Part shown: one piece after another, positions 46,645 to 56,971 of the stretch
Layout of the letters: each line of letters starts with the position of its first letter
How positions within the stretch are numbered: position 1 is the stretch's first letter
DNA from: Chitinophagales bacterium
Lineage (GTDB): Bacteria; Bacteroidota; Bacteroidia; Chitinophagales; JADIYW01
Length of the DNA stretch: 64,000 bases
Assembly: GCA_023957215.1 (NCBI GenBank)
Contig: JAMLHH010000012.1
Location: 21,280-85,279 of the forward strand
Reading direction: 5' to 3'
The notes under the pieces: model-generated
Databases searched by the model: none
What the model saw: the letters and a program-made list of their open reading frames with translations, nothing else
Told to the model about the DNA's origin: nothing
Translations under genes and position numbers: made by a program

Positions 46645-47958
46645 ATGGCATATTTTTTTACATCTGAATCAGTTTCAGAAGGACATCCGGATAAAGTAGC
46701 AGATCAGATTTCTGATGCGATTTTAGATGCAATGTTGACTCAAGATCCTAACTCGCGTGTGGCTTGTGAGACTTTGGTTACAACAGGTTTGGTAACTTTG
46801 GCCGGAGAGTTAAACACCCACGCCAAAGTCGATTTTCAACAAATTGCAAGAGACACCATCACCAAAATCGGATATACCAAGGATGAATATAAGTTTTCGG
46901 CTAATTCATGTGCTGTCGTTTCGGCTTTGCATACACAATCTCCCGATATTGCTCAAGGTGTAGATGAAGGCGAAGACAAAGAACAAGGTGCAGGAGATCA
47001 AGGTATGATGTTTGGCTATGCGACGGATGAATCAGATAGTTATATGCCTTTGACTTTGGTCATTTCTCACTTGTTGATGAGTGAATTAGCAAGAATACGT
47101 AGGGAGGGTAGAGTGATGGAGTATCTAAGACCTGATGCGAAATCCCAAGTCACGATAGAATACGATGATGACCATCATCCTATCAGAATCACAACAATAG
47201 TGGTTTCTACCCAGCATGATGAAATGATTAAATCCGACAATAAAAAAGATGCTGATACCCAAATGCAAAATCAAATCAAAGAAGATGTCATCAAATATTT
47301 GATTCCTGCCGTAAAAAGCAAACTTTCACAAAGAGTACAAAAGCTTTTTGATGATAAAATAAAATACTATGTGAATCCAACCGGTTTGTTTATCATCGGT
47401 GGCCCTCACGGAGATGCCGGTCTGACAGGTAGAAAAATTATTGTGGATACTTATGGTGGGAGAGGAGCGCATGGCGGTGGCGCATTTTCAGGGAAAGATC
47501 CTAGTAAAGTGGATAGATCCGCAGCTTATGCAGCACGTCATATTGCCAAAAACTTAGTGGCAGCCGGTGTTGCTGAACAGGCTTTGGTACAGCTGTCTTA
47601 TGCCATCGGTATTGCTGAACCTATTTCTATCAACGTCAATACTTTTGGAACGGCTAAAGTAAATCTGACAGATAGTCAGATTTCCGATAAAATCATTCAG
47701 GAGTTTAATTCGGAGTTTAAACCAAAATCAATTATAGAGAGATTGAAATTGAAAAATCCTATCTACTCTGAAACGGCTGCTTATGGTCACATGGGACGTG
47801 AGTCTTATACGAAAGATGTCCGAGTAGCTTATCAGATAATAGAAGAAAAAAGCAACCAAAAAACGACAGTTCAAAAATTTGAGACCAAACAGATAGAATT
47901 TTTTACTTGGGAAAAATTGGATTATGTGGATAGAATTAAAAATCTTTTCAATCTCTAA
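46645..47958 (+). CDS. metK: S-adenosylmethionine synthase
   Basis: 437 residues, longer than the 384 of E. coli but typical of Bacteroidota. [17 protein letters not shown] at the start, the [12 protein letters not shown] hexapeptide region, and the [20 protein letters not shown] phosphate-binding loop are intact. It makes SAM from methionine and ATP. The extra length comes from a mid-protein insertion (about 195-225) and the basic C-terminal tail. No SAM riboswitch fits in the 33-base leader. Confidence 0.97.
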   Translation: MAYFFTSESVSEGHPDKVADQISDAILDAMLTQDPNSRVACETLVTTGLVTLAGELNTHAKVDFQQIARDTITKIGYTKDEYKFSANSCAVVSALHTQSPDIAQGVDEGEDKEQGAGDQGMMFGYATDESDSYMPLTLVISHLLMSELARIRREGRVMEYLRPDAKSQVTIEYDDDHHPIRITTIVVSTQHDEMIKSDNKKDADTQMQNQIKEDVIKYLIPAVKSKLSQRVQKLFDDKIKYYVNPTGLFIIGGPHGDAGLTGRKIIVDTYGGRGAHGGGAFSGKDPSKVDRSAAYAARHIAKNLVAAGVAEQALVQLSYAIGIAEPISINVNTFGTAKVNLTDSQISDKIIQEFNSEFKPKSIIERLKLKNPIYSETAAYGHMGRESYTKDVRVAYQIIEEKSNQKTTVQKFETKQIEFFTWEKLDYVDRIKNLFNL

Positions 47959-48023
47959 TACTCGTTTTACCCATCTATTTATTTCGTAAAATAAACCTAA
48001 AAGTTTATTTATAAAGCTATCGC

Positions 48024-49004
48024 ATGTCACTTGAATATTTCAACCCACTTGAAAAAATGAAATTTGGCAATAATGTTTGTTTCTTGACCGGAGAAGAAGT
48101 GGATATGTTGGGTGGTCAATATATTCAGGTTTTCCCGCAATGGTTGGTAGATCGTTACGATTTGGATAAACAAATGGTTGCCATGCTTGGTGGAAATCGT
48201 GTCAGTTATGGTGAAATGCATTTGCCTGCATCACCGAAAGTGATCAAAACCATACAGGCGTTTGATGCACTTACTGAAAAAGCTTTTACAGAAGGGTATG
48301 AAGCTGTAAAAAAAATGCCGGAGTTGGTACTTTTTCAATGGATGGCCCGTATTTTATACGGTGTTTTATATTATGATATTATCTATGCTATACAAATAGG
48401 ACGACAAACAGAAAAAGAATTTAAACTTTCCGGTTTGATGTCTCAAAAGGTGAAAAATATACATTTAGCTTTGCAGTCTTTGGTATTGCCTATCCATTTT
48501 GACAATTTTACTCCTTGGACAATAAAGGTCAATCCTGTCAAGTATTCCAAAGATATTTTTAATTATAAAGATGAAGCGAGAAAGCTCAATTTTTGTATAG
48601 CTATCAATGGTTTTGGCATAGCGGCATGTATGCAAGACAATGGTGAAGTGGGTAAGTTTTTAAAGGAAACTTTAAGCAAAGTGGGAGATCATCTTTTACA
48701 TCCGGCACAGTTCGAGGAGCTTTACGGTAAATTTTTGTATGCAAATTATATTATGAGAGAGCCTTTGGATTATCAAATTATTCAAGAGCAAGATCAAATC
48801 ATTCTACAATATATCCCACAGGAAGAACCGCTTTTTGCAGAGTGGAAGGAAGAGCTTTATGCACAAGTATTGACTAATTTATTGATGCCTTGGGGTTTGC
48901 AGATGAAAGATGTGTATGTGCCTCCTAATCCACCGATTAGTTTTCTGATCAATCACAGTACGCACGAGTTTATACAATTTGAAAATATCAATTTACCGTA
49001 TTAA
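48024..49004 (+). CDS. Conserved protein of unknown function
   Basis: 326 residues; I do not recognise the family. It looks soluble, without signal peptide or long membrane helix, and is rich in aromatic and hydrophobic residues. Striking features are the GEEVDMLGGQYIQVFPQWLV start, the W/F-rich middle (FQWMARILYGVLYYDIIYA) and VYVPPNPPISFL near the end. It follows metK by 65 bases in the same direction. A Bacteroidota-specific housekeeping role is possible; no function is assigned. Confidence 0.6.
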   Translation: MSLEYFNPLEKMKFGNNVCFLTGEEVDMLGGQYIQVFPQWLVDRYDLDKQMVAMLGGNRVSYGEMHLPASPKVIKTIQAFDALTEKAFTEGYEAVKKMPELVLFQWMARILYGVLYYDIIYAIQIGRQTEKEFKLSGLMSQKVKNIHLALQSLVLPIHFDNFTPWTIKVNPVKYSKDIFNYKDEARKLNFCIAINGFGIAACMQDNGEVGKFLKETLSKVGDHLLHPAQFEELYGKFLYANYIMREPLDYQIIQEQDQIILQYIPQEEPLFAEWKEELYAQVLTNLLMPWGLQMKDVYVPPNPPISFLINHSTHEFIQFENINLPY

Positions 49005-49114
49005 TGATGTTCTTACCTTATTTGAACAAAGTTTTTATGACACTCAATCAAAGCGTCACGTTAAGTATGCTGATAACCAGCGTGTGATACTATTAGGAAA
49101 TTCAAATTGTGGAA

Positions 49115-49152
49115 TTGTATCTATCGGAACGGAGCTTCTTTGGTAGATACAA
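49115..49152. repeat. Inverted repeat between convergent genes
   Basis: TTGTATCTA at 49115-49123 pairs with TAGATACAA at 49144-49152. It lies between the convergent ends at 49004 and 49223, so it may be a weak bidirectional terminator, although no T tract follows. The rest of the 218-base gap shows nothing else. Confidence 0.35.
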
Positions 49153-49222
49153 CCTTTGCTGGTGACACTAACTTCCTTGGTGTGAGATAAGAGAAACTTT
49201 TAATAGAAAAGGAATTTCGATT

Positions 49223-50884
49223 CTACACAAACTCTGCTCTGATTTTCTTCTTATCTATCTTGCCGACACTGGTCTTAGGAATGGCATCGACAAATCGAAT
49301 TTCATCCGGTACAGCCCATTTACTCAAATCTCCGGTATCAACAAATTGATTGAGGTAATCGGTAATATCTCCGGCAGACACCTGTACTCCGGCTGACAGC
49401 ACCACCAATGCGACCGGTCTTTCCTGCCATTTTTCGTGATGTACACCGACGACTGCCACTTCCGCAATACCTCCGACTTGTGAAATCAGGTTTTCTATCT
49501 CCAAAGAAGAGACCCACTCCCCGCCGGTCTTGATGACATCTTTTTTACGGTCCCGTATCATAAAAGTTCCGTTGGGTTCTACGGTGGCAATATCTCCGGT
49601 ATGGAGATAGCCATGCTCCCACAACTCGACACTTCTCGTATCTTCCTTAAAATATCCTTGTGTCAACCACGGCGTACGGGCTACAATTTCACCCATCGTC
49701 TCTCCATCCCAAGGTAGGAATTTTCCATCATCATCCATGATTTGCATATCTACTAATGCGATAGGTCGTCCCGTTTTACAACGCTCTTCTACAATTTCAT
49801 CTTCACTCATACCTTCTAACATGCTGTCATTGAGATGGGCAAGTGACAAGACCGGACAAGTTTCCGACATACCATAACCTACCATCACTGAAATCCCGAG
49901 TTTCATCGCAGATCTGGCAAGACCTTGTGGCAATGCAGAACCGCCAATGATGACTTTCCATTTATACCAATCATATTGGGTGGCAACCGGTGAATTGACA
50001 AGCATACCTAAAATAGTAGGTACACAGTGTGAAATAGTAATTTTTTCTGTCTGTATCAGTTTGACCAACATCAACGGCTCATATTTTCCGGGATAGACCT
50101 GTTTCATCCCGAGCATGGTGGCAATATATGGGAATCCCCATGCGTGCACATGAAACATCGGTGTGATAGGCATATAATTATCAGTAGAACTGATATTGAT
50201 GACATTATTCTGCACGCCGATATTCATCGCAGTGGTGATAGTATGCAAGACCAATTGACGATGAGAGAAATAGACACCTTTGGGATTGCCGGTCGTACCG
50301 GTCGTGTAAAATAATGAAGCCATCGTGTTTTCATCAAAATCAGGAAAATCATAAGTTCCGCTTTGTGCTTTTAAAAGTGCTTCATATTCACCTTCTAATT
50401 TCACTTTTGGCTCTTCAGGGATTTTTCCGTCTGTCAGTAAGATGTATTTTTCGACGGTTTCAAGTTCCGGTGCAACAGCTTCTATCAAAGGTAATAATTC
50501 TTCATGGCAGAATACATATTTATCTTCTGCATGATTCATCGTATAAAGTATTTGTTGCGGAGATAAGCGGTAATTGATCGTATGCAAGACCGCTCCTACC
50601 ATCGGAATGGCAAAATACAATTCTAAATATCTATGACTGTCAAAGTCCACCACACCTATTACATCGCCTTCTTTTACACCGATAGAAGTCAATACATTTG
50701 CTAACTGCGCCACTCTTTTATTCAAATCGCGATAGTTCATACGGAAAGTATCACGATAGATAATTTCATTGTCGGGTTGATATTTTAACGAGTTTTGTAA
50801 AATGGATTTTATTAACAAAGGATAAGCATAAGCTGACGGTGTACGTTCAATAATTCTTGTGGTTTTCATATCTTTAAATTTCAT
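49223..50884 (-). CDS. Long-chain fatty-acid-CoA ligase (AMP-forming)
   Basis: 553 residues. The AMP-binding motif is FYTTGTTGNPKGVYFSHRQ; GYGMSETCP and GYLHTGDIATV follow, with PKTSVGKIDKKKIR and its catalytic Lys at the end. It activates medium- or long-chain fatty acids with CoA for beta-oxidation or lipid turnover. The best start is uncertain: ATG at 50884 or the in-frame ATG at 50869 (MKTTRIIERTPSAYAYP). It is single-gene; with the broken fad pair it would feed the same pathway. Confidence 0.9.
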   Translation of the reverse strand: MKFKDMKTTRIIERTPSAYAYPLLIKSILQNSLKYQPDNEIIYRDTFRMNYRDLNKRVAQLANVLTSIGVKEGDVIGVVDFDSHRYLELYFAIPMVGAVLHTINYRLSPQQILYTMNHAEDKYVFCHEELLPLIEAVAPELETVEKYILLTDGKIPEEPKVKLEGEYEALLKAQSGTYDFPDFDENTMASLFYTTGTTGNPKGVYFSHRQLVLHTITTAMNIGVQNNVINISSTDNYMPITPMFHVHAWGFPYIATMLGMKQVYPGKYEPLMLVKLIQTEKITISHCVPTILGMLVNSPVATQYDWYKWKVIIGGSALPQGLARSAMKLGISVMVGYGMSETCPVLSLAHLNDSMLEGMSEDEIVEERCKTGRPIALVDMQIMDDDGKFLPWDGETMGEIVARTPWLTQGYFKEDTRSVELWEHGYLHTGDIATVEPNGTFMIRDRKKDVIKTGGEWVSSLEIENLISQVGGIAEVAVVGVHHEKWQERPVALVVLSAGVQVSAGDITDYLNQFVDTGDLSKWAVPDEIRFVDAIPKTSVGKIDKKKIRAEFV

Positions 50885-51020
50885 TTTAAATTTGAATTTC
50901 CAAATTAAAGAATTTATTTCAAATGTTATCTAAATATTAATGGAATAAAATTTTAAACGATATATTATTCGTTTTTTTCATAGAAGTATCTTTTATTTAT
51001 CACCAAAATTTAAAATTTGA

Positions 51021-51281
51021 ATGGAAATAGAAATCAATAAAGAAGGAAATGCCGAGCAAGGGTTGTTTAGATTGGTTGTAGATGGAGAAAATGCGGGTTT
51101 TATAGATTATTTTCTGACAGGTGACAATGAGATAACTATCAAACATACGGTCGTAGAGAAAAAATTTGGTGGTCAAGGTTTGGCAAGGAAATTAGTAATG
51201 CGGGTCAAAGAGTATGCAGAAGAAAATAATTTGACCATCCTTCCTGAATGTTCTTATGCAAAAAAAGTATTGGAAGGATAA
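51021..51281 (+). CDS. Short GNAT-type acetyltransferase (YidJ/Gtn-like)
   Basis: 86 residues. The acetyl-CoA binding motif FGGQGLARKLV and the ending PECSYAKKVL are typical of the minimal GNAT group found widely in bacteria. It is a predicted N-acetyltransferase of unknown substrate. The 70-base gap to the hisIE promoter indicates a separate unit. Confidence 0.85.
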   Translation: MEIEINKEGNAEQGLFRLVVDGENAGFIDYFLTGDNEITIKHTVVEKKFGGQGLARKLVMRVKEYAEENNLTILPECSYAKKVLEG

Positions 51282-51356
51282 GCTGTTTATTATTTTTAGA
51301 AAAAGGGAATGCCAAAATCCTATCTGAATTAAAACACGATTTAACAAACAGTGTAT

Positions 51357-51364
51357 TATCTTTG
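51357..51364 (+). promoter_or_regulatory. -7 promoter element of hisIE
   Basis: TATCTTTG, an exact TAnnTTTG match ending 4 bases before the GTG at 51369. This places transcription near the start codon and argues against the earlier GTG at 51351. The message would be leaderless or nearly so. Confidence 0.6.
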
Positions 51365-51368
51365 CAAG

Positions 51369-51968
51369 GTGAAAAAGATAGACTTCTCAAAAGGTTTGAT
51401 ACCTGCGATTATACAAGATGATGTTACCGGCAAAGTTTTGATGTTGGGATATATGAATGAAGAGGCTTTGGAAAAAACCCAAAGTTCCGGTAAAGTGACT
51501 TTTTTCAGTAGAAGCAGACAGACATTGTGGACGAAAGGCGAAACTTCCGGAAATTACCTTCATTTTGTTTCATACAAAGTGGATTGCGATGCTGATACTT
51601 TATTGGTATTTGCACATCCTGAAGGTCCGACTTGCCACACCGGAAGTGATACTTGCTGGGACGAGACTAATGAAGACCAATTCGGGTTTTTGCATTATTT
51701 GGAAAATTTGATTTTGGATAGAAAAGCAAATCCGGTAGAAGGTTCTTATACCAATCATCTTTTCAATAAAGGCATCAATAGGATTGCCCAAAAAGTAGGT
51801 GAAGAAGCTGTAGAAGTCGTCATTGAAGCCAAAGATAATAATGACGATTTGTTTAAAAATGAATCTGCTGACCTTTTGTATCACTTATTGGTATTATTGG
51901 TGCAAAAAGGGATTTCGTTAAATGAAGTCGTACAAGTGTTGAGAGACAGACATGCCATAAAGAAGTAG
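51369..51968 (+). CDS. hisIE: Bifunctional phosphoribosyl-AMP cyclohydrolase/phosphoribosyl-ATP pyrophosphatase
   Basis: 199 residues from the GTG at 51369. The N-terminal HisI domain has WTKGETSGN, the metal-binding VDCDAD and the GPTCHTGSDTCW zinc region; the C-terminal HisE domain (about 105 onwards) has KVGEEAVEVVIEAKD and ESADLLYHLLVLL. It performs steps 2 and 3 of histidine synthesis. It stands alone rather than in a his operon. The longer frame from 51351 overlaps the promoter element, so I rejected it. Confidence 0.95.
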   Translation: MKKIDFSKGLIPAIIQDDVTGKVLMLGYMNEEALEKTQSSGKVTFFSRSRQTLWTKGETSGNYLHFVSYKVDCDADTLLVFAHPEGPTCHTGSDTCWDETNEDQFGFLHYLENLILDRKANPVEGSYTNHLFNKGINRIAQKVGEEAVEVVIEAKDNNDDLFKNESADLLYHLLVLLVQKGISLNEVVQVLRDRHAIKK

Positions 51969-52003
51969 TTGGTAAGACTTTCTCTTTTTAATAATTTCCT
52001 GTC

Positions 52004-52480
52004 ATGAATAAAGAAAAACCCAAAGTCAAGGTCGATATAGTCAATAAAAAAGCTAAATTCAATTACGAATTTATACAGACTTATACTGCCGGGATTCAAC
52101 TACAAGGAACGGAAATAAAATCTATCAGAGACGGCAAAGTCAACTTGACAGATGCTTTTTGCTATTTCAGTAAAGATGAGCTTTGGGTCAAAAATATTCA
52201 CATTAGTCCTTATATATTTGGCTCTTATAATAATCACGAACCAATGCGTGTCAGAAAGCTTTTACTGCACAGACGTGAACTCGGAAAACTCCAAATTGCT
52301 GTCAAAGAAAAAGGAATGACCATCATTCCTTATCGGATTTATCTCAACGAGCGCAACTTGATCAAAGTCGATATCGCTTTGGCCAAAGGCAAAAAGACCT
52401 TTGACAAGCGTGAAACTATTAAAGAACGAGATGTCAAGCGACAAATAGATAACACTTTGAAGAGAAGTCGGTTAAAATAG
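52004..52480 (+). CDS. smpB: SsrA-binding protein
   Basis: 158 residues. It binds tmRNA for ribosome rescue. The OB-fold signature is [38 protein letters not shown] follows; the basic tail [15 protein letters not shown] ends in KRSRLK. It lies 35 bases after hisIE and may share its transcript. The 157-base gap downstream to lpdA holds no gene. Confidence 0.96.
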   Translation: MNKEKPKVKVDIVNKKAKFNYEFIQTYTAGIQLQGTEIKSIRDGKVNLTDAFCYFSKDELWVKNIHISPYIFGSYNNHEPMRVRKLLLHRRELGKLQIAVKEKGMTIIPYRIYLNERNLIKVDIALAKGKKTFDKRETIKERDVKRQIDNTLKRSRLK

Positions 52481-52637
52481 CCGATATGAATAAAAGTGTA
52501 GTTCGACATGTTTTTCATCTTTGGCGAGCATTCAATAAGGACTGCTAAGGTTTCAACACAAAAAATAAACAATCAGGCTTTTTATTTGTAATATAGCAGA
52601 CAGTTTTAAATAGAATCATTTTATAAAAATAAGATAT

Positions 52638-54041
52638 ATGGAAAAGTACGATGTAATAGTGATTGGTAGCGGTCCCGGCGGTTATGTAGCAGCCATCAGA
52701 GCAGCTCAATTAGGTAAAAAGACAGCTATCATAGAAAAATATTCTACATTAGGGGGTACTTGTCTCAATGTAGGATGTATTCCTTCCAAAGCTCTTTTGG
52801 ACTCATCCGAAAACTATCACAACGTATTAAATGGTCTTGGTGATCACGGTATTACCGTCAAAGAGGTCAAATTAAATTTCAATCGCATCATAGAAAGAAA
52901 AGATGAGGTCGTCAAAGCCAATACCTCCGGCATAGATTTTCTAATGAAAAAAAACAAAGTTACCGTTTACGAAGGCAAAGGAAGTTTTATTGATAATCAG
53001 ACAATTTCTATTGCTTTAGCTGACGGAAATGAAACCTCTATACAAGGTGAAAATATCATCATAGCCACTGGTTCTAAACCCTCCTCTTTGCCTTTTATAA
53101 AAATCGACAAAGAGAGAATTATTACTTCCACTGAAGCACTCAGTTTGAAAAAGTTACCTAAAAGCTTGATTGTAATAGGTGGTGGTGTGATAGGTTTGGA
53201 ATTAGGTTCTGTCTATTCAAGATTAGGTGCGGAAGTAACTGTTGTAGAATATTTGGACAAAATCATTCCGGGTATGGATCAAGACTTGAGCAAAGAAGCA
53301 CTTAGAGTGTTAAAAAAACAAGGTATCAAATTTAATGTAGGTCACAAGGTAACAGAAGTCAAAGCCACAAAAACCAAAGTTACCGTCAAGGCTTTGGATA
53401 AAAAAGAACAAGAAGTCACATTTGAAGCAGAATATTGCTTGGTCGCCGTAGGTAGAAAACCTTATACAGAAGGTTTGGGATTAGATAAAATCGGAATCGA
53501 AACCAATAAAATCGGACAGATTCCGGTTGATGACAACTTAGAAACCACCGTCAAAGGTGTATATGCAATCGGTGATGTCATTCGCGGGGCCATGCTTGCT
53601 CACAAGGCGGAAGAAGAAGGAGTATTTGTAGCTGAAACCATAGCCGGACAAAGACCACATATCAATTACAAATTAATTCCGGGTGTCGTTTATACATGGC
53701 CGGAAGTTGCCGGTGTAGGATATACCGAACAAGAATTGACGGCAGAAGGTCGTGAGTTTAAAAAAGGAAGTTTTCCATTCAGAGCCTTAGGTCGTGCGAG
53801 AGCAAGTGGAGATTTAGACGGCTCTGTTAAAATTTTGGCAGATAAAAATACTGATGAGATATTGGGTATGCATATCATCGGTGCAAGAGCCGCAGATTTG
53901 ATTGCGGAATGTGTCGTCGCAATGGAATATCGTGCCAGTGCTGAAGATATAGCAAGAATGAGTCACGCACATCCTACCTATGCAGAAGCCATAAAAGAAG
54001 CGGCATTAGCAACTACTGAGAATCGTTCCATTCACAGCTAA
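52638..54041 (+). CDS. lpdA: Dihydrolipoyl dehydrogenase (E3)
   Basis: 467 residues. The FAD-binding GSGPGGYVAAIRAAQ at the start, the redox pair C42-L-N-V-G-C47, the NAD-binding GGGVIGLELGSVYSRLG, and the active-site HAHPTYAEA His-Glu near the C-terminus are all intact. It reoxidises lipoyl groups for pyruvate and 2-oxoglutarate dehydrogenase complexes and the glycine cleavage system. No E1 or E2 gene adjoins it. It is convergent with the efflux adaptor (13-base gap). Confidence 0.97.
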   Translation: MEKYDVIVIGSGPGGYVAAIRAAQLGKKTAIIEKYSTLGGTCLNVGCIPSKALLDSSENYHNVLNGLGDHGITVKEVKLNFNRIIERKDEVVKANTSGIDFLMKKNKVTVYEGKGSFIDNQTISIALADGNETSIQGENIIIATGSKPSSLPFIKIDKERIITSTEALSLKKLPKSLIVIGGGVIGLELGSVYSRLGAEVTVVEYLDKIIPGMDQDLSKEALRVLKKQGIKFNVGHKVTEVKATKTKVTVKALDKKEQEVTFEAEYCLVAVGRKPYTEGLGLDKIGIETNKIGQIPVDDNLETTVKGVYAIGDVIRGAMLAHKAEEEGVFVAETIAGQRPHINYKLIPGVVYTWPEVAGVGYTEQELTAEGREFKKGSFPFRALGRARASGDLDGSVKILADKNTDEILGMHIIGARAADLIAECVVAMEYRASAEDIARMSHAHPTYAEAIKEAALATTENRSIHS

Positions 54042-54054
54042 AAAGGGGATATGG

Positions 54055-55350
54055 TTACTCTTTTAATTCTTTGACCTTATCGCCATCTTTCAATGTCTTA
54101 CTGATAATATTATAAGGTCCGACAGCTACAATATCTTTGTCTTTCAGACCTTCTAAAATTTGAATGTAAGTATCATCTTGAATACCCGTTTTGACAGGAA
54201 TTTGTTTTACGTTGTTTTCATTGACAACAAAAACAACTTCTTGCATCATATGAGAAATGCTATCTTCACGAATAGTCACTGCTTGTACCGGAATAGCGAC
54301 CGTCTTCTCTACTTTTTTAGTAAAGACATCTACCGTTGCCGACATACCTGGCAAGAAAGCATGATTACCGTTTTGAATCAAATCTTCATAAGAAGACTCC
54401 AAAATACGAACACGAACGATAAAATTACTGGACTCTTCGGTACTGACAGCATCACCGGACAGACCTTTTGAGGTATTAGAAACTTGTGTCACTATGCCCA
54501 CAAATTTTCTATCTATATAGGCATCTACCTCCACATTTGCGGTATCACCTATCTTCACTTTGGTGATTTCATTTTCACTCACATCTACCCGCACTTCCAT
54601 ATTGGCAAAATTGGAAATTCGCATCATTTCAGTACCCGCCATCTGCAAAGTACCGACGACTTTTTCACCTTTCTCAACATTGAGCAAAGAAATAATTCCT
54701 GACATCGGTGCATAAATAGAGGTCTTGGTCAGATTAGATTTTGCATCGCGAATAGAAGCCTGCGCACCTTCCACAGAAGCCTGAGCTGCCTCTATGGAAA
54801 ACTTAGCTCCTTTTATTGTCTCATCTATCGCTTCTACCTCCGCTTTTGCAGTACGGAAATTCATTTCTGCCTGTTCTAAATCTTGTGTAGAAATGGTCTT
54901 TTTTTCATAGAGTGCCTTTGCTCGTTGGTAGGCTTGATTTGCATTATCAAATTGGGCTTGCACTTGTTTGGATTTTGCCAAAGTATTAGAATAATTTGCC
55001 TGTGAATTTTTGAGATTGGCGACTGCATTTGAGTATTGTGCATTGGCTTGATCGGCAACAGCCTGATAGGTCTCCGGCTGGATTTTTGCCAATAAGTCGC
55101 CTTTTTGCACATATTGACCATCTTTAATATTCAATTCTACGATTTCACCCGATACATCAGAACTGATTTTCACTTCTTCTTCGGCATAGATTTTTCCACT
55201 GGCTGTCACCGTTTCCACAATATCTCTCAATTGTACAAGTTCTGTCGTGACCGCCACTGTATCGTCTTTTTTGAAAATACTGTCTTTAAAAATAAAATAA
55301 AGTGCAATCAGCAAAAGGACAATAATTATGACAATATACTTCTTTTTCAT
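54055..55350 (-). CDS. HlyD/MacA-type periplasmic adaptor protein
   Basis: 431 residues. One N-terminal membrane helix (about 4-22) anchors it; the biotinyl-lipoyl motif (VSGEIVELNIKDGQYVQKGD) flanks a long coiled-coil hairpin (about 100-225), followed by barrel and membrane-proximal domains (AVTIREDSISHMMQE). It links an inner-membrane pump to TolC. It directly abuts the TolC gene (TAA then ATG). The pump gene expected next is not visible; lpdA comes instead, so the partner is elsewhere. Confidence 0.9.
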   Translation of the reverse strand: MKKKYIVIIIVLLLIALYFIFKDSIFKKDDTVAVTTELVQLRDIVETVTASGKIYAEEEVKISSDVSGEIVELNIKDGQYVQKGDLLAKIQPETYQAVADQANAQYSNAVANLKNSQANYSNTLAKSKQVQAQFDNANQAYQRAKALYEKKTISTQDLEQAEMNFRTAKAEVEAIDETIKGAKFSIEAAQASVEGAQASIRDAKSNLTKTSIYAPMSGIISLLNVEKGEKVVGTLQMAGTEMMRISNFANMEVRVDVSENEITKVKIGDTANVEVDAYIDRKFVGIVTQVSNTSKGLSGDAVSTEESSNFIVRVRILESSYEDLIQNGNHAFLPGMSATVDVFTKKVEKTVAIPVQAVTIREDSISHMMQEVVFVVNENNVKQIPVKTGIQDDTYIQILEGLKDKDIVAVGPYNIISKTLKDGDKVKELKE

Positions 55351-56784
55351 TTATTCAAATTCAATATTAGTTCCACTATAAAAGTCCAAAATCTTGATGT
55401 TGAAAATGTAATCATATTTCATCTGTACAAGTTTAGACTTGGCAATCAACAAGTTATTTTGTGCCAAATTAAATTCCAATTGGCTAATCGCCCCATTTTC
55501 TAGTCTATTTTTTGCGTAATCAAAAGACTTTTGTGCAGCGTTTAGATTTTTCACCGCTGCTTCATAATTGTGGATGGAACTATTGGCTCTGACATGTGCC
55601 TCTTTGATATTATCGTATAAATCTAAAGTCGTTTTATCTCGGTTGATTTTATTTTGTAGCAAAGCAAGTTGCGCTCTTTTCATACCAAAATATCCGGCTC
55701 TCCTATTATAAATCGGAATCGTCAGATTGACACCTACGGCATAAGAAAGGTTGTTGCTAAACTGCTTGCCAAAACTCATAATGGCAGTATGGGGATTAGG
55801 TAAAAGAGAATAAACCATTTCTCCATTGGTTTTCAAATATCCGATAGGAGTTTCCACCTGTTCGATACTTGTTGTTTCAAATATCTTATCTGAAAAATTT
55901 GTAGCAGCTCCGGTAAAAAATGACAGGCTCGGCATATAAAGCGAACGTGCAATTTTCTTATCCATTTCTGCACTTTCCGTCTTGATTTCAGCACTTTTTA
56001 CATCCACACGATGTGTCAATGCGCATTGATATATTTCATCAATTGAAGAAATGGGATGTGTCTCAAAATGATCAGCCACTTCAGGTTCCAATATCTGTAT
56101 CTCTTCACTTTGATCCAATCTCATCACGGTTTTCAAAGCGGTATATGCTAATTTCAATTGCTGTTGTAATTGCAAAACATTCAACTCATCATTGGCAATT
56201 TGCGCTTCATTATCAGCTAATGCACTTTCCGCCAAAGCTCCGGCATCCACTAAGTTTTTACTATTTTCAAACTGTTGATGGCTAATCTCTAACAATTCTT
56301 TACTTTGCTGCAATTGCTCATCTGCGTTTAGTACATTCAGATATGCATTCATCAATTGCAGAACGATATTTTGCTTTAAGTCTTCATGGTCCAAACGCAA
56401 AGCTTGCAAATCCAACTTAGATTTTTTGAGCGTATTGATATTTTTTAGACCTTCAAAAATAGGTTGGCTGAGTGAAGTTTGCAGATTTCCGGTATGGATA
56501 GGTTGTGTGACATATTGATAGGTGGACATATCCACCGTACGACCTACTGCATAATTATAAGAACCTGTGATTTGGCTCATCGGTGTAAAATTGAGCTTAT
56601 CTTGCTGCAATTGCAGTACTGCCAATTCTGTTTGAATTTCACTCAACTGTATATCGAGATTGTTTTCAAAAGTATATTGAATACATTTTTGCCAATCCCA
56701 AACTTCCTGCGCACGAACACTCCATACAGTAAAGAGAAAGAAAGTAACGGCACTGACAGTTCTTATATAAGAAAGCTTTCGCAT
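55351..56784 (-). CDS. TolC-family outer-membrane efflux protein
   Basis: 477 residues. A signal peptide ends VRAQ (about residue 25). Two homologous halves each have long helix pairs forming the periplasmic barrel (WDWQKCIQYTFENNLDIQLSE and ISSIDEIYQCALTHRVDVKSA) with beta strands between. It exports drugs or other small molecules with the HlyD-type adaptor. Its start is far from other genes (187 bases to the divergent NRDE gene), so it begins the unit. Confidence 0.92.
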   Translation of the reverse strand: MRKLSYIRTVSAVTFFLFTVWSVRAQEVWDWQKCIQYTFENNLDIQLSEIQTELAVLQLQQDKLNFTPMSQITGSYNYAVGRTVDMSTYQYVTQPIHTGNLQTSLSQPIFEGLKNINTLKKSKLDLQALRLDHEDLKQNIVLQLMNAYLNVLNADEQLQQSKELLEISHQQFENSKNLVDAGALAESALADNEAQIANDELNVLQLQQQLKLAYTALKTVMRLDQSEEIQILEPEVADHFETHPISSIDEIYQCALTHRVDVKSAEIKTESAEMDKKIARSLYMPSLSFFTGAATNFSDKIFETTSIEQVETPIGYLKTNGEMVYSLLPNPHTAIMSFGKQFSNNLSYAVGVNLTIPIYNRRAGYFGMKRAQLALLQNKINRDKTTLDLYDNIKEAHVRANSSIHNYEAAVKNLNAAQKSFDYAKNRLENGAISQLEFNLAQNNLLIAKSKLVQMKYDYIFNIKILDFYSGTNIEFE

Positions 56785-56971
56785 AAATCATTCAAATTTA
56801 GTGTAATTAGGTTAGCTACAAAATATAGTTATGGATTTTTATTGAAACTATTTGTCAATATGTCGATAAATAGTGCAAACATTTACAATCCCATCAATCA
56901 AATAAGTATTGACAGACAATTTTTATCTTCAAACAAAAATCTTGTTATTTTGTCATAATAAATAAAAAACC

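Noticed and set aside
51351..51368. Earlier GTG start for hisIE
   Set aside because: It overlaps the promoter element TATCTTTG; the protein family begins with the later KKIDF.
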